The notes under the pieces are model-generated. The model was not told where the DNA came from. It worked only from the letters and a program-made list of their open reading frames with translations, and ran no database searches. The translations under genes and the position numbers were made by a program. From IMG/VR virus record IMGVR_UViG_3300042691_010121, positions 1-37,408 of that record: DNA of 37,408 bases. One strand, 5' to 3'. Origin of the DNA: a virus. Of the stretch, positions 1 through 8,630 are shown one piece after another; position 1 is the first letter of the stretch; every line of letters starts with the position of its first letter.

Positions 1-205
1 CGTCATCTATGTTGTTCGACACCGCCGTGATGAAGGCGGAGGGGGTTCCGTAGAGCCCGATCTTAACGGCGTCCTTACCGGCCGCCGCGATTGCGCCGGG
101 GCCAGCCCCCGACATCCCCATAGGGCGGAAGCCTTCTCGTAACTTGGCCTCCACCAGTTCGCGCATAAGCGCGAGTTGTTCCGCTGACCTTTTAGGCGCC
201 GGCAT
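1..205 (-). CDS. Partial gene, N-terminal 68 residues (hypothetical, possible HTH)
   Basis: This leftward frame starts at an ATG on 205, with a weak GAGG about seven bases upstream, and is cut by the left edge of the window, so only the N-terminus is visible. It opens with a basic segment (MPAPKRSAEQ), then a helix rich in Leu, Glu and Lys, then an Ala/Gly-rich turn. This resembles the small N-terminal helical or HTH modules that some phage proteins carry ahead of another domain, but no family can be named. It follows the holin-like gene by 12 bases and is the last leftward late gene here. Codon use matches its neighbours, so it is probably real. Confidence 0.6.
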   Translation of the reverse strand, partial: MPAPKRSAEQLALMRELVEAKLREGFRPMGMSGAGPGAIAAAGKDAVKIGLYGTPSAFITAVSNNIDD

Positions 206-217
206 GTGTCGGCCTCG

Positions 218-514
218 CTAGGTTGTTGGACCTTTTAGCAGGTGAGAAATCTTGTCCCCGATCAGCCACCAGAAGGCGGCGAAGGCGGTGCTTATGGCGA
301 CCGCTGCGGCGGATGCGGCGGCTATCAACCGGGCTTTCAGGAGGTCATAGGCGTGGACCTTGGCCTCGATGACCTCCAGCCGCTTACCGACGCGTTCGAA
401 CCCCTCGCGGGCCTGATCGCCGTTGGCTTCAACCTTGGCCTCAACCGCGCCGAGCTTGGTCAGGACTTGTTCGAGGACGTGGCTAAGGTCGAGGTGGGTG
501 GGCTGGTGGGTCAT
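218..514 (-). CDS. Small membrane protein, holin-like (98 aa)
   Basis: The first 55 residues are charged and helical, rich in Glu, Lys and Val with heptad spacing (LTKLGAVEAKVEANGD), so a short coiled coil is likely. Residues about 66-87 form one hydrophobic segment (AAASAAAVAISTAFAAFWWL), followed by a short basic tail. This coiled-coil plus C-terminal transmembrane layout is common in small phage proteins of the DUF1515/holin-like type next to lysis genes. The ATG on 514 overlaps the stop of the spike gene (ATGA), so the two are translationally coupled. A holin role is inferred from topology and position; a virion-anchoring or superinfection role is also possible. Confidence 0.6.
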   Translation of the reverse strand: MTHQPTHLDLSHVLEQVLTKLGAVEAKVEANGDQAREGFERVGKRLEVIEAKVHAYDLLKARLIAAASAAAVAISTAFAAFWWLIGDKISHLLKGPTT

Positions 515-2727
515 GGCGCGACGTAAGCCCCAGCGGTGTCCGCCGTGGTCGGGCGGGCGGTTCCGGCGAGGTCGTGGGAGAGAACCGCCACGTCCATGAT
601 GTCGGCAACCGGAGCCGACCCGCTGGTGAGGGTATAGACGCCGCTTCCGGCCCCCACCGTGTAGGCAGGCCCCGCCGCGACCGTGACGCCCGCGAACGTA
701 GTCCAGTTCGTGTTCGCCATCTGCGCGGTCGAAGTGAGCGCGGTTGTGCCGAGGCTTGACCCGATGCCGGGATAGGCTTGAGCAAACGAACCACCCAGGC
801 CGCCGGAGTCGGCGTCGATGTATTGCGACCACTCATCGAAGCAGCCGACGCCGTAGAGATAGGCCCAATTTCCAAGCCGCGTGGACGCGTCGGGGCCGCC
901 CTCCGTAGCCCCCCGAAAAACGTCTCCCTTGGTGTTAACTTGGGTCCAGAGGTTCCCCCGCATGGACATAAGGCGCGAGGATCGGGCCGTTGGGCCTTCG
1001 TCGTAGAACAGATTGCAGCGACCCGCGATAAAGGCCCCGACCGACGTGTTATTATGGATCACAACGTGGGTATTGTTGCCGGTGTTGCTGTCGTTGGAGA
1101 CGCCGAGCATGTAGCCGAGGGTCGTTGACGTCCACTCAATGACGTTCTGCACGAAGGCGTAGTTCGTCACGTCTGCCGACCCGCCGATATTCAGCATTGC
1201 CGTGCCGGTCGGGCCGTTGACGCGGTTGAAGGCGAAAATTCCGCCGGTTGCCGTCCGCGTGGAGATTATGAACGCCGCCGGGCTCGTCCATGTGCAGCCG
1301 ACGCTCAGGTAGTTTTCGACGTTGTTGCCGGTTCCTACGGTGCAGGAGACGCCACGGAAAATTCGGTGTTCATTGGTTCCCGCTGAGAACGTGCTGCACG
1401 ACGCGGCCAGCGCCGTGACAGTGGCTCCGTAGAAGTAGCTATGGCTATCCGATAGGAAGTTGGCCGTCGCCGTGCTGTTGTCGAAATCCACATCGTTGAA
1501 CTGGATTTCGAGCTGGTTCGCCGCTTCGCCCCGGATCGTGGACGCGCCGGTTCGGACCAGATTGATGTCGCGGAAGTTGATGCAGCCGGTCGTGAGGGGC
1601 ACCGTCCCGCCGCCAACCGCCGGGGCGTTGTCCAGCCCCGCCAGCAGGCGCGGGCGGAACGATGACGCGCCCCACGACACGCGGGCATTGGCGCGGGCGA
1701 CGTTGGGGTCGCGGGTGAAGATAATCGCCGCGCAGTCTTGATTGCGCGAGGTGGCCGAGCCGGTCAGGACAAATGGCGTTCCGCCGTCGTTGCCGATGCG
1801 GACGATAACGCCGTCCGCCTTGCCCGCCGCGCCTGCGTTGAGCGCGTTGAACATGCCCACGACGGTCAGGAACGGAGAGGCTTCCGCCGTCGCCGCCGTG
1901 GTCGAAAACACCCCGGTTCCGTCGTTGCCGGTTGTGGTGATGTAGGCGTAATATGGCGCCGCAGCGAGCCCGGTGGACTTGTAGAAATACCGAGGCCCGA
2001 AGTCGCGCCCGTTAACCGCCGTTCCGGTGTCGCTGTCGGCTACCGACCCCGACGCCCCGATGAACGGATAAACTTGGCAGCGCACGCGAAAAACGGCGTT
2101 GTTCGTGAGGCTGGTGATGTCGGTTTCCGGCATCCGATAGACGATGACCGGATGGCGGTCTCCGGTGCGCCCGCTGACCACCGTTGACGAAACCGGCGTG
2201 CAGGTGACGGTGTTCGTGCCGTCCGTGACCGAGAACACCACGGACGCGACTTCTCGCCCCGACCGCGCGTTGCGGTGGAAGGCGACAATCTCAACCGGGA
2301 CCACCGTCCCGCCAATGGTGTTCCCCACGACGCTCCGGTGCGGCGTCACCCAATTGCAGACCGGCACGGGGCTGGTCAGCGTGGCGTTGTTGACCACCGA
2401 GCCAGAGGGCGTGTCGGTCGAATAGATGTAGTCTGAAAGCGCCACCGTGAGGGCGGACGGGTCGGCCTGATCGGGATAGGGCTTGCGAACCCGCGTTGTG
2501 ACGTACAGCGTATCCAGATAGGTCGTGGTGTTACCGCTGGCGTTGTAGCCCTGACGCGAAACCGTGAAGGCGATAGGCGACGGAACCGAAGGCGTGGCGC
2601 CGTACTCCGCCGACCAGCTATCGTAAGCGCCCGTCCCGTTGACCGACGCGAACGGGGCCGCAATCACCGCAGACGCAGCCGCGCTCGACCGCAGAACCGC
2701 TCTCCGACTGGCGACGGTCAGCCCCAT
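511..2727 (-). CDS. Tailspike-like beta-helix virion protein (738 aa) with Tat-like N-terminus
   Basis: This long, Thr/Ser/Gly/Asn-rich protein has low charge, many short beta-strand periods and Asn-rich turns (for example VVIHNNTSVG), which is the look of a right-handed beta-helix tailspike or capsule depolymerase. Its place at the end of the structural genes, before the holin-like gene, fits a receptor-binding spike. The first 32 residues are odd for a virion protein: SRRAVLR followed by an Ala-rich hydrophobic run (SSAAASAVIAAPFA) closely resembles a twin-arginine export signal. No catalytic residues can be assigned by eye. The start on 2727 follows the stop of the 129-aa gene by three bases. 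The structural role is fairly sure; enzymatic activity is speculative. Confidence 0.72.
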   Translation of the reverse strand: MGLTVASRRAVLRSSAAASAVIAAPFASVNGTGAYDSWSAEYGATPSVPSPIAFTVSRQGYNASGNTTTYLDTLYVTTRVRKPYPDQADPSALTVALSDYIYSTDTPSGSVVNNATLTSPVPVCNWVTPHRSVVGNTIGGTVVPVEIVAFHRNARSGREVASVVFSVTDGTNTVTCTPVSSTVVSGRTGDRHPVIVYRMPETDITSLTNNAVFRVRCQVYPFIGASGSVADSDTGTAVNGRDFGPRYFYKSTGLAAAPYYAYITTTGNDGTGVFSTTAATAEASPFLTVVGMFNALNAGAAGKADGVIVRIGNDGGTPFVLTGSATSRNQDCAAIIFTRDPNVARANARVSWGASSFRPRLLAGLDNAPAVGGGTVPLTTGCINFRDINLVRTGASTIRGEAANQLEIQFNDVDFDNSTATANFLSDSHSYFYGATVTALAASCSTFSAGTNEHRIFRGVSCTVGTGNNVENYLSVGCTWTSPAAFIISTRTATGGIFAFNRVNGPTGTAMLNIGGSADVTNYAFVQNVIEWTSTTLGYMLGVSNDSNTGNNTHVVIHNNTSVGAFIAGRCNLFYDEGPTARSSRLMSMRGNLWTQVNTKGDVFRGATEGGPDASTRLGNWAYLYGVGCFDEWSQYIDADSGGLGGSFAQAYPGIGSSLGTTALTSTAQMANTNWTTFAGVTVAAGPAYTVGAGSGVYTLTSGSAPVADIMDVAVLSHDLAGTARPTTADTAGAYVAP

Positions 2728-2730
2728 GGT

Positions 2731-3120
2731 TCAGCCCGCCAGTACAAGCGTGAGGACGCGTTGGGCGCCCTGATTGACCGGCGTCCCCGTCGTGCCGGAG
2801 CGGACCTTGACGTAAGTTACCGCCGTCCAGTCCACCAGCGAGAGCGCCAGGAAGCGCGAGGTCCCGACGTTGCCGGATGCGATGGTCCGCTCAACCGCCG
2901 TGGTCTCCAGCGCGTCGTCGTACACGTCGAAGAAGCTGGACCCGTCCACCGACGCCTGAAAGGTGATCGCCGCCGCCGTCCAGGCCGCCGGTGTGATGAT
3001 CCCGCTCAGCCGGCCGTCAACGAACACGGAATCGCTCAGGCTCGCGCCGTTGGCGATGGTCGCCGTCGCGGTCTCAGGCGATCCAGACGTTACGGTCACT
3101 TGTGCATTGGCCTTGGCCAT
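2731..3120 (-). CDS. Small virion-associated protein (129 aa)
   Basis: This is a Thr/Ala/Ser/Val-rich, beta-type protein (ITFQASVDGSSFFDVYDD, then RFLALSLVDWTAVTYVKVRSG). It resembles the small head or tail decoration proteins found beside fibre genes in many phages; the pattern of a 'sum of deviations from zero' beta-sandwich (ATATIANGASLSDSVFVDG) is typical. It starts at the ATG on 3120, preceded by AAGGAACC as a ribosome site. It sits between the large internal virion protein and the spike, so it may join spike to particle. No enzymatic motif is seen, and the function is inferred from position and composition. Confidence 0.65.
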   Translation of the reverse strand: MAKANAQVTVTSGSPETATATIANGASLSDSVFVDGRLSGIITPAAWTAAAITFQASVDGSSFFDVYDDALETTAVERTIASGNVGTSRFLALSLVDWTAVTYVKVRSGTTGTPVNQGAQRVLTLVLAG

Positions 3121-3159
3121 CGGTTAGGTTCCTTGCGAGTGGTGTGGTAGGGTGAGGGC

Positions 3160-3270
3160 GTGAGAGAACCGATCTTCGAACCAGGTGGCATCGGGCGCCT
3201 GATCTACTTGCTCGCGTCCGTCGCGTTCGGATGGTGGCTGTTTCATTCGCTCGCCATCCCGACCAGTTGA
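3160..3270 (+). CDS. Possible antisense-strand small membrane peptide (36 aa)
   Basis: A GTG-initiated frame runs rightward against the surrounding leftward operon, through the only gap in this stretch (3121-3242), and ends 28 bases inside the 3' end of the 856-aa gene. The product would be a short soluble head (VREPIFEPGGIGR) and one clean transmembrane helix (LIYLLASVAFGWWLF). Composition and codon use look protein-like. However, the GAGG upstream is only two bases from the GTG, and no clear rightward promoter is visible. It may be a real small membrane gene or a chance frame. Confidence 0.3.
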   Translation: MREPIFEPGGIGRLIYLLASVAFGWWLFHSLAIPTS

Positions 3271-5813
3271 CCGCCAGCAACGCCGGCCGGGATGTAGCCG
3301 CGCACTTGCGCCTTGGGCGTAGCGTTGCGAGACGCCAGCCAGTCCGCGAACTCGTCGGCGTTCAGTTGCAGGATGCGCCCGAACTCGTCGCGCACTTCGA
3401 TTGGCACACCCGCCGTGCGGCTGTAGGCGAGCATCCGTGAAACACTGGTTCCGAGCGCGTCCAGCGTCCCGGCCATGAGCTGGCCTCGCCCAAACTTCCC
3501 GGCGATCCGCGCGGCGTCCCCGAAACTCTCCGCGCCCGCCGCGCCGAACTCATCGCCCGGAGATCCCGCTCCGGGCATCATCCGCCCGCCCGTGCGCGCC
3601 AGCCGGGCTTCGGCTTCCATCTTGGCGATGAAGCGTTGGGAGCCCTCACGTCCGAAGGCAATTTCCAGTTTCTGTGGCAGCCCAGGAACGGAGAACTTGC
3701 CGCCCTTGAGTTGGCCCCGGTTCGCCAGGTCCAGAACATCCGCCCCGATGGCCGCCTGAATCGCGCGCTTCTCAGCAGGCGTTTTCGCGCTCGCCACCAG
3801 CTTGGCGAAGTCCGCGACCTTGCCTTGCGTCAGCTTGCCTCGCGCCCGCTCAAACGCGCTCTGAATTTTCAAATAGTCGCCGCTTTCGGCCAATGCCTCA
3901 CGATAACCGGGGATGGCGCCGGGCCGGCTTTCATCACCCGCCAGCGCACGCCGCAGATCGGTCGCCACCGTCGCCAGGTCGCGGTTTCGGATGCCGACTT
4001 CGCCCGTGCCAATGACCTTGCCCGTCACCGGGTCGCGCTCGACCAGGCTGTCGAGAACCCTTTTGACCTGATCCCACGACCGGGCGGTCGGTTGCGCCTC
4101 TAGCGCAGGCTCCATGTCCGGCGCCGCCCGCCCAACGTACTGTTCCGGCGTCGGTAGGTCGGCAGGGTCGCCGCCGTAATACGCTATTTCTTCTGACGCC
4201 TCGCGCGCCGCAAACCGTTGCGCCGCACCCGGATCCGCTTCGCGTGCATAGGTCGGGCGCCCACGCATCTCGTCAGACAGCGCGTCTAGAAGCTGGTTTG
4301 CGGTCGGGCGGTCACGGTATTGTGGGAAATACCCAGCTTCCCATGCCCGAAGCGCCCACTCATCGGCGTCAGGCCCATTGCCGATTAGGCCCCGTTGGAA
4401 CGCCTTGCCCTTGTTCCAGTCTTGCCCCGCCATGGCGCCGACATCCCCGCCCGTGTCACGGATGCCGCCGCCGTCAGCAATGAACTTCGCCAGCGACTTA
4501 CCCCGAGACGGCGCCTTTGCCGGACCCCGAACCGGCGCCGTAGGGGGCGCGCCGAACGACGCCACCGAGCTATCAAAAGCGCCCGGCTGATCTACAAACG
4601 ACATCCCGAGGGCTTCAGTCGGTCGCCCAGCGTTCCGCGCGCTTTCCTCGGCCACACTAAACGCGCGCCGAACCGCCGGACGTTGCGCCAGTCCGGCGAG
4701 TTCATCGTTCCAGATTGGCGCGTCATCGCCTAGCGCGCGGTCATAGAGCGGCGCGGCGCGGCGGCGGCCCTGTTCAACCATCGACTCTATGTCGCCCGCC
4801 GCCCATTCCGGCATGACCCCAAGGTCGTCGGAGAAGTCATCCATGATACGTTGCGGGGCGCCCCGTTGGCGCTGGATCAGCAACGCCTCCAGATCGTCCG
4901 CCGTGTTGCCGTCGCGGCGAGCGGTCGCCGCCAGTTTGCTCACACCTTCACGGCCCATGATTTCCGCCGCCGTCACCGGCTTTCCGGCGAAGTCATCCGC
5001 CGCCATGGTCCGCACCGCATCCGGCGTCAGGCCCTTGCGAGAGGCCATTTCTTCGACCCTCGCCGCCGCAAGTTCGGCCTGTCGCGGTGTCGCCACCGGA
5101 CGAACGCCAGGCGGGGGCGGCCTGCGTGTCACAGCCCGCGTCACATCGCGCACCACGCCCGCGCCGCCGCTCACCAGAGGCGCGGCTGCGGACATACCGC
5201 CGTGCAGCACAGAGCCCGCCAGGAGACCACCGGGAACCGCCTTGAGGCCATCCCCCACGCGATCCATGCCTTCACTGTCAGCGGCGCCATAGGCCCCAGC
5301 GAACAAGCCACCCGCCGCCGCTGCCTTAACGTTGTTCTTGATGAACGACAGGACGCGGTTTCCCTCAGTCACCGCCGAGGCGATGACCTTTGCGCCCCTC
5401 ACCGGAGCCGCCGAAAAACCGCCCAGGAGCCCGCCAGCCGTCGTCGTGACCGGGTAGCGTTCCTGCCTACGATTCCGGCCCTCGTTGATGGCGTCCTTGT
5501 TGGCCAGATAGACCGCTTCGGAATCCCGCGCCGCATCCGCCGCGCTGTCACCCTGAAACGCGCGTGCGATGTAATTGCCGGTTGCCTTGATGCCGCCGAT
5601 CAGTTCGTCCATCACCGGAAGCGGTTCCGCAACCGCCGAGCGGAGCGCGTCGTATCGCCCGCCTCGCGTTTCGTGCGCGCGCTCGTTACGCTCCGCCTTG
5701 GCCTTCTCCCGCGCATAGGTGGCCGACTGACGCGGATTGGCCGGCGCACGCGGCTTTCCGCCGTCCGCCGCTCGGAACGTGCCGCCTTCTTCCAGTTGCC
5801 GGAACGTCCGCAT
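3243..5813 (-). CDS. Large internal virion (DNA ejection) protein (856 aa)
   Basis: This is the largest gene in the window, with an ATG that overlaps the preceding stop (TGATG). The N-terminal ~70 residues are very basic and rich in Arg, Ala and Glu. Two Gly/Ala-rich hydrophobic stretches follow (around residues 125-140 and 165-200, e.g. GGLLGGFSAAPV and AAAGGLFAGAYGAADSEGM), then long helical Ala/Arg/Glu-rich sequence to the C-terminus. Large, helical, glycine-punctuated proteins at this position in short-tailed phages are ejected with the DNA to form a channel across the envelope (P22 gp16/gp20-type or T7 gp16-type). I see no lysozyme-like Glu motif. It is not a tape measure because no other long-tail genes are present. 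The role is inferred from context. Confidence 0.65.
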   Translation of the reverse strand: MRTFRQLEEGGTFRAADGGKPRAPANPRQSATYAREKAKAERNERAHETRGGRYDALRSAVAEPLPVMDELIGGIKATGNYIARAFQGDSAADAARDSEAVYLANKDAINEGRNRRQERYPVTTTAGGLLGGFSAAPVRGAKVIASAVTEGNRVLSFIKNNVKAAAAGGLFAGAYGAADSEGMDRVGDGLKAVPGGLLAGSVLHGGMSAAAPLVSGGAGVVRDVTRAVTRRPPPPGVRPVATPRQAELAAARVEEMASRKGLTPDAVRTMAADDFAGKPVTAAEIMGREGVSKLAATARRDGNTADDLEALLIQRQRGAPQRIMDDFSDDLGVMPEWAAGDIESMVEQGRRRAAPLYDRALGDDAPIWNDELAGLAQRPAVRRAFSVAEESARNAGRPTEALGMSFVDQPGAFDSSVASFGAPPTAPVRGPAKAPSRGKSLAKFIADGGGIRDTGGDVGAMAGQDWNKGKAFQRGLIGNGPDADEWALRAWEAGYFPQYRDRPTANQLLDALSDEMRGRPTYAREADPGAAQRFAAREASEEIAYYGGDPADLPTPEQYVGRAAPDMEPALEAQPTARSWDQVKRVLDSLVERDPVTGKVIGTGEVGIRNRDLATVATDLRRALAGDESRPGAIPGYREALAESGDYLKIQSAFERARGKLTQGKVADFAKLVASAKTPAEKRAIQAAIGADVLDLANRGQLKGGKFSVPGLPQKLEIAFGREGSQRFIAKMEAEARLARTGGRMMPGAGSPGDEFGAAGAESFGDAARIAGKFGRGQLMAGTLDALGTSVSRMLAYSRTAGVPIEVRDEFGRILQLNADEFADWLASRNATPKAQVRGYIPAGVAGGQLVGMASE

Positions 5814-6757
5814 CAACGCGCCGCCTTCTTCCGGTAGAGCGTGCCGTCAACGTCGATAATCCATGAGCCCGGCGGAATCCTTTCGAACTCGCCATCAGTT
5901 GTCGGGACGTAGGGATTGCCCTTGTTGCCGGACGGCTCTTTGGCGCTCCTGAACATCGCCGCCGCCGCCCGCTGGCGATCCGTCAGCCGCCCGCTGAAAC
6001 CTTCCGGCGGCTTGCGGCCATCGGCGTTGCGGGGGCCAACGGCTCGCGTGATGTCCTCTTGCGCCTGCGTCGGACGCCCGTCGCCCGCCCCGCGCTCCGC
6101 CCCGAAATACTGGCGCCAGTTCATGCGGTTTGCGTTCAGGCGGGGCTCGCCAGCCGACTCGGACGCCGGGTCAAAGATCGGGTTGTCGCGGGCGTACTGA
6201 AACCACGCTTCATCCGCCCCGAGCCGGTTGCCGTAGGTCTGGAAATACCAGTCGTTGAACGTGCGCTTCTGGATCATCGCATCGTTGCCGAGGCGTTGAG
6301 CCTGAATGAGCGCCCGGTTCGTCTCGGTCGGCTTGTCCTTGCCATAGGTCATGGCCAGGAACTGTTGCGCGTCGAAGTCCGAGATAGCGCCTTCGCCCGG
6401 CGTCCGGTTCTGGCGCGCGGCCCGAGACTGGATTGCGTCCATTTCCCGAAGCTCAGGATCGAACAGGGCCATGGCGGATCCGACCACCGGGACGCTGTAG
6501 ATGCCGCCCGTCTTTTGCTTGGTCAGCAGGCCTTCCATGCGGCGCGCATCACTCAGGCCCGTCTCAGCGGTCCCGACGCCCTTGTCCTGCTCGGTGCGCC
6601 ACTTGTTGAAATAGGCCGCCTCCGACTTGTCGGGCCTGTCCAGCCGCTCTGGCAGATACGCAAGCCCCTTCGCGTCGGCGCGCGGGATCGACACCCACGC
6701 CTCGCCGTTCCACGCCTTGCGCTGTCCATTCGGGCCGGTTGCGATGTACTGAGGCAT
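5813..6757 (-). CDS. Internal virion protein (314 aa)
   Basis: I chose the ATG on 6757 (MPQYIATGPNGQRKAWNG) because it follows the previous stop by two bases. The N-terminus has the short motif often seen in phage internal proteins, 'tGPNGqrkawnGeaWv', which looks like a small beta-hairpin of the SH3/WW kind. Residues ~85-115 contain a hydrophobic patch (IYSVPVVGSAMALFDPE), followed by helical sequence rich in Gln, Arg and Asn. A second beta-hairpin closes the protein (GSWIIDVDGTLYRKK). It lies between the 266-aa and 856-aa genes with overlapping or touching ends, so the three probably make one ejection complex. No catalytic motif was found. Confidence 0.6.
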   Translation of the reverse strand: MPQYIATGPNGQRKAWNGEAWVSIPRADAKGLAYLPERLDRPDKSEAAYFNKWRTEQDKGVGTAETGLSDARRMEGLLTKQKTGGIYSVPVVGSAMALFDPELREMDAIQSRAARQNRTPGEGAISDFDAQQFLAMTYGKDKPTETNRALIQAQRLGNDAMIQKRTFNDWYFQTYGNRLGADEAWFQYARDNPIFDPASESAGEPRLNANRMNWRQYFGAERGAGDGRPTQAQEDITRAVGPRNADGRKPPEGFSGRLTDRQRAAAAMFRSAKEPSGNKGNPYVPTTDGEFERIPPGSWIIDVDGTLYRKKAAR

Positions 6758-6759
6758 GA

Positions 6760-7560
6760 CTACGGACCCACCGCTTGAACATTCCACCCAGGCCCAGGCG
6801 GGGGAGGACCGCCGGCGCCACCGCGACCACCGCCGGCCGCAATCCGCCCCTCACGCTGACGCGCAAGCGCGGCTTGGCCCTGCGACACGCTCAGGCGGCC
6901 CCTCGCAATATCAGCGAGGATGTCCCGATAGGCCGCCATCTCGTCGGCCTTGTCGGCGGCTTCCTGATCGCGCCGCGACCACGGACGTTCTTCGCCCCAG
7001 GTCACGTTGCCCTGATTGTCGATGGTGTAGGGCGTATCGCCGCTAACGCCGGCCTTCGGCGCCAGTTTGTCGGCCAACAGGAACGCCTCCGACGCGTCCG
7101 CCTGATCGCCGATGGCGGCCATGTAGGCTTGCGGGTCAAACTTGCCGTCACGGTAGGCGTTGCGGAACGCCTGGTTGCGGCGAGCAAGGTCGGCCTTCGC
7201 TTCGGCCTTCTCCGCCACCGCTTCCTGATCAACGCGGTACTTGTCGCGCTTGCCGGACAGGTAGCCCATGCCATCGCGGTCCTGCAGAACCTCGCCGACC
7301 GCAAACAGACGGTCCGCAAAGCCCACGCCGTCCTTCTCCGCCATCAGCCGGTCTTTGAGGCCGCCCAGCAGAGACGGACCCGGCTTGATGTCGGGCATCT
7401 GCGTCATCTCTTGCGGTGCGCCTTGCTGCATCGGTTCGACCAGCGACGACAGAAGCCCGCCGCTATCGTTCGGGCCGGACTCGTAGGGCGACACCATCAT
7501 CTTTCCGCGCTCGGTCACGTTCATGCCGCGCGGCTTTGTCAGGAAGTCGAGGAACCCCAT
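6760..7560 (-). CDS. Internal virion protein (266 aa)
   Basis: Translation probably starts at the ATG on 7560, which overlaps the stop of the S74-domain gene (TGATG); an in-frame TTG one codon earlier is less likely. The first ~60 residues are flexible and rich in Met, Gly and Pro. Residues ~95-160 are a strongly charged helical block (EKAEAKADLARRNQAFRNAYRDG). The C-terminus is a Gly/Pro-rich tail (GGGRGGAGGPPPPGPG). This pattern, between an S74-type protein and two more helical proteins, fits an ejection-complex subunit comparable in position to P22 gp7 or gp20. No sequence motif names the family. Confidence 0.6.
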   Translation of the reverse strand: MGFLDFLTKPRGMNVTERGKMMVSPYESGPNDSGGLLSSLVEPMQQGAPQEMTQMPDIKPGPSLLGGLKDRLMAEKDGVGFADRLFAVGEVLQDRDGMGYLSGKRDKYRVDQEAVAEKAEAKADLARRNQAFRNAYRDGKFDPQAYMAAIGDQADASEAFLLADKLAPKAGVSGDTPYTIDNQGNVTWGEERPWSRRDQEAADKADEMAAYRDILADIARGRLSVSQGQAALARQREGRIAAGGGRGGAGGPPPPGPGWNVQAVGP

Positions 7561-8627
7561 CAAAGCCTCCCGTAATCGACCATGAGGAAGCCGCTTGGGT
7601 GACGGATCACCGCGTCAGGCTTCACGCCAAGCACCTCTTGCGCCATGACGCCGATGCGACGGACGGGGGACCAGAGGTAGCGGTAGGCGTAGATTCCAAG
7701 GCCATCCGCACGCTCCCCAAGGCGCACCACGTCGCGCTTCAGGCGGCGGTCGGAGAATATGATGGATGCGATTTGCGCGGCCTTGCCGGCGGCGCCGAGC
7801 GGGTCGCTTTCCTTCGACACGCCCGTTCCGGTGGTCGTGCCGCTGCTGTTGGTCGTGGCGCCCGTGAAGGCCCCGATGTTGAGGCCAGACAGGAGCCCTT
7901 GAAGCTCCTTCTCCACATCCAGCGGAGCCCTGCGGCGCGCGTTCGCCAGGTCGGTTTGCTGCGATGCGAACCGGCCCCGCATATCCAGCGCAGCCCGTTC
8001 ATCCGCACCGCGCCGGCTGGTGATGTCGGACAGCAGGCCCGCACCTTGGAACCGCGCCCCGCGATTGCCCTCCTGCGCCGCCTGCACCCGGCCCGCATCT
8101 CCGGTTCCGGCTTGAAGCGCGAAGTTCGCCGCATCCTTGAGCAAGCCGCCGTAAGTCGAGGCCCGACCCCGCGCCAACTCGCCTTCGGTCTGCCCCTCAC
8201 GAAGCCCCCAGCGACCGCCCCGGAACGCACCGTTGCGAGCGCCCGCCGCCGCTTGCGCCGCCCTCACCTGCCCCGCTTGCTCGTCGAAGTCGTCAAGGAC
8301 CGGGTTGATCACGTCATCCGCGAAGAGGTCGCGGTAGTCGCCCATGAAGTCCTTGGCCCGCGTGCCGGTCAGGTCATAGTTCACGCCGTCCAGCAGGCCC
8401 GTGGCGCCGCTGTAGTCGCCCCCGCGCAGGTTTCCGGCGTCGGACCACACCTTATCAAGCGCAGGCGTCGAGTCCGGCGCAAAGCTCATCGGGTCCATAG
8501 CTTGAAGCCCGCCAACCCGCGTGGCGGAGGTCTGGTAAGGCTTCAGAATCCAGTCAGGGACGTTCGGCGTGGTCGTGGCCGTCTGGTTCGTCGTCTGCGT
8601 GGACTTGGTGGTCTTTTTCTTGCTCAT
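7560..8627 (-). CDS. Virion protein with C-terminal S74 intramolecular chaperone domain (355 aa)
   Basis: The C-terminal 64 residues carry the hallmarks of the endosialidase-type chaperone (peptidase S74): SDRRLKRDV at residue 292, then YAYRYLW, GVMAQEVLG, PDAVI and VDYGRL. In this family the domain folds as a trimer, helps the upstream part to trimerise, and cuts itself off before the Ser of the SDxRLK motif; Ser292, Asp293 and Lys297 are all present. The N-terminal part is low-complexity Lys/Thr (SKKKTTKSTQTTNQTATTT), then helical, Ala/Gly/Arg-rich and unlike a fibre. It sits among ejection proteins, so here S74 probably matures an internal or tail-hub protein. The chaperone domain is sure; the partner role is inferred. 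Confidence 0.8.
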   Translation of the reverse strand: MSKKKTTKSTQTTNQTATTTPNVPDWILKPYQTSATRVGGLQAMDPMSFAPDSTPALDKVWSDAGNLRGGDYSGATGLLDGVNYDLTGTRAKDFMGDYRDLFADDVINPVLDDFDEQAGQVRAAQAAAGARNGAFRGGRWGLREGQTEGELARGRASTYGGLLKDAANFALQAGTGDAGRVQAAQEGNRGARFQGAGLLSDITSRRGADERAALDMRGRFASQQTDLANARRRAPLDVEKELQGLLSGLNIGAFTGATTNSSGTTTGTGVSKESDPLGAAGKAAQIASIIFSDRRLKRDVVRLGERADGLGIYAYRYLWSPVRRIGVMAQEVLGVKPDAVIRHPSGFLMVDYGRL

Positions 8628-8630
8628 CGC

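Noticed and set aside
242-4733. Many long rightward open frames antisense to the spike and ejection genes
   Set aside because: They are Arg/Pro/Ala-rich shadow frames expected on the opposite strand of GC-rich genes, without ribosome sites or recognisable domains.
3243-5813. The 856-aa protein as a tape measure protein
   Set aside because: There are no tail tube, chaperone-frameshift or baseplate genes, and its neighbours are ejection and fibre-type proteins of short-tailed phages.
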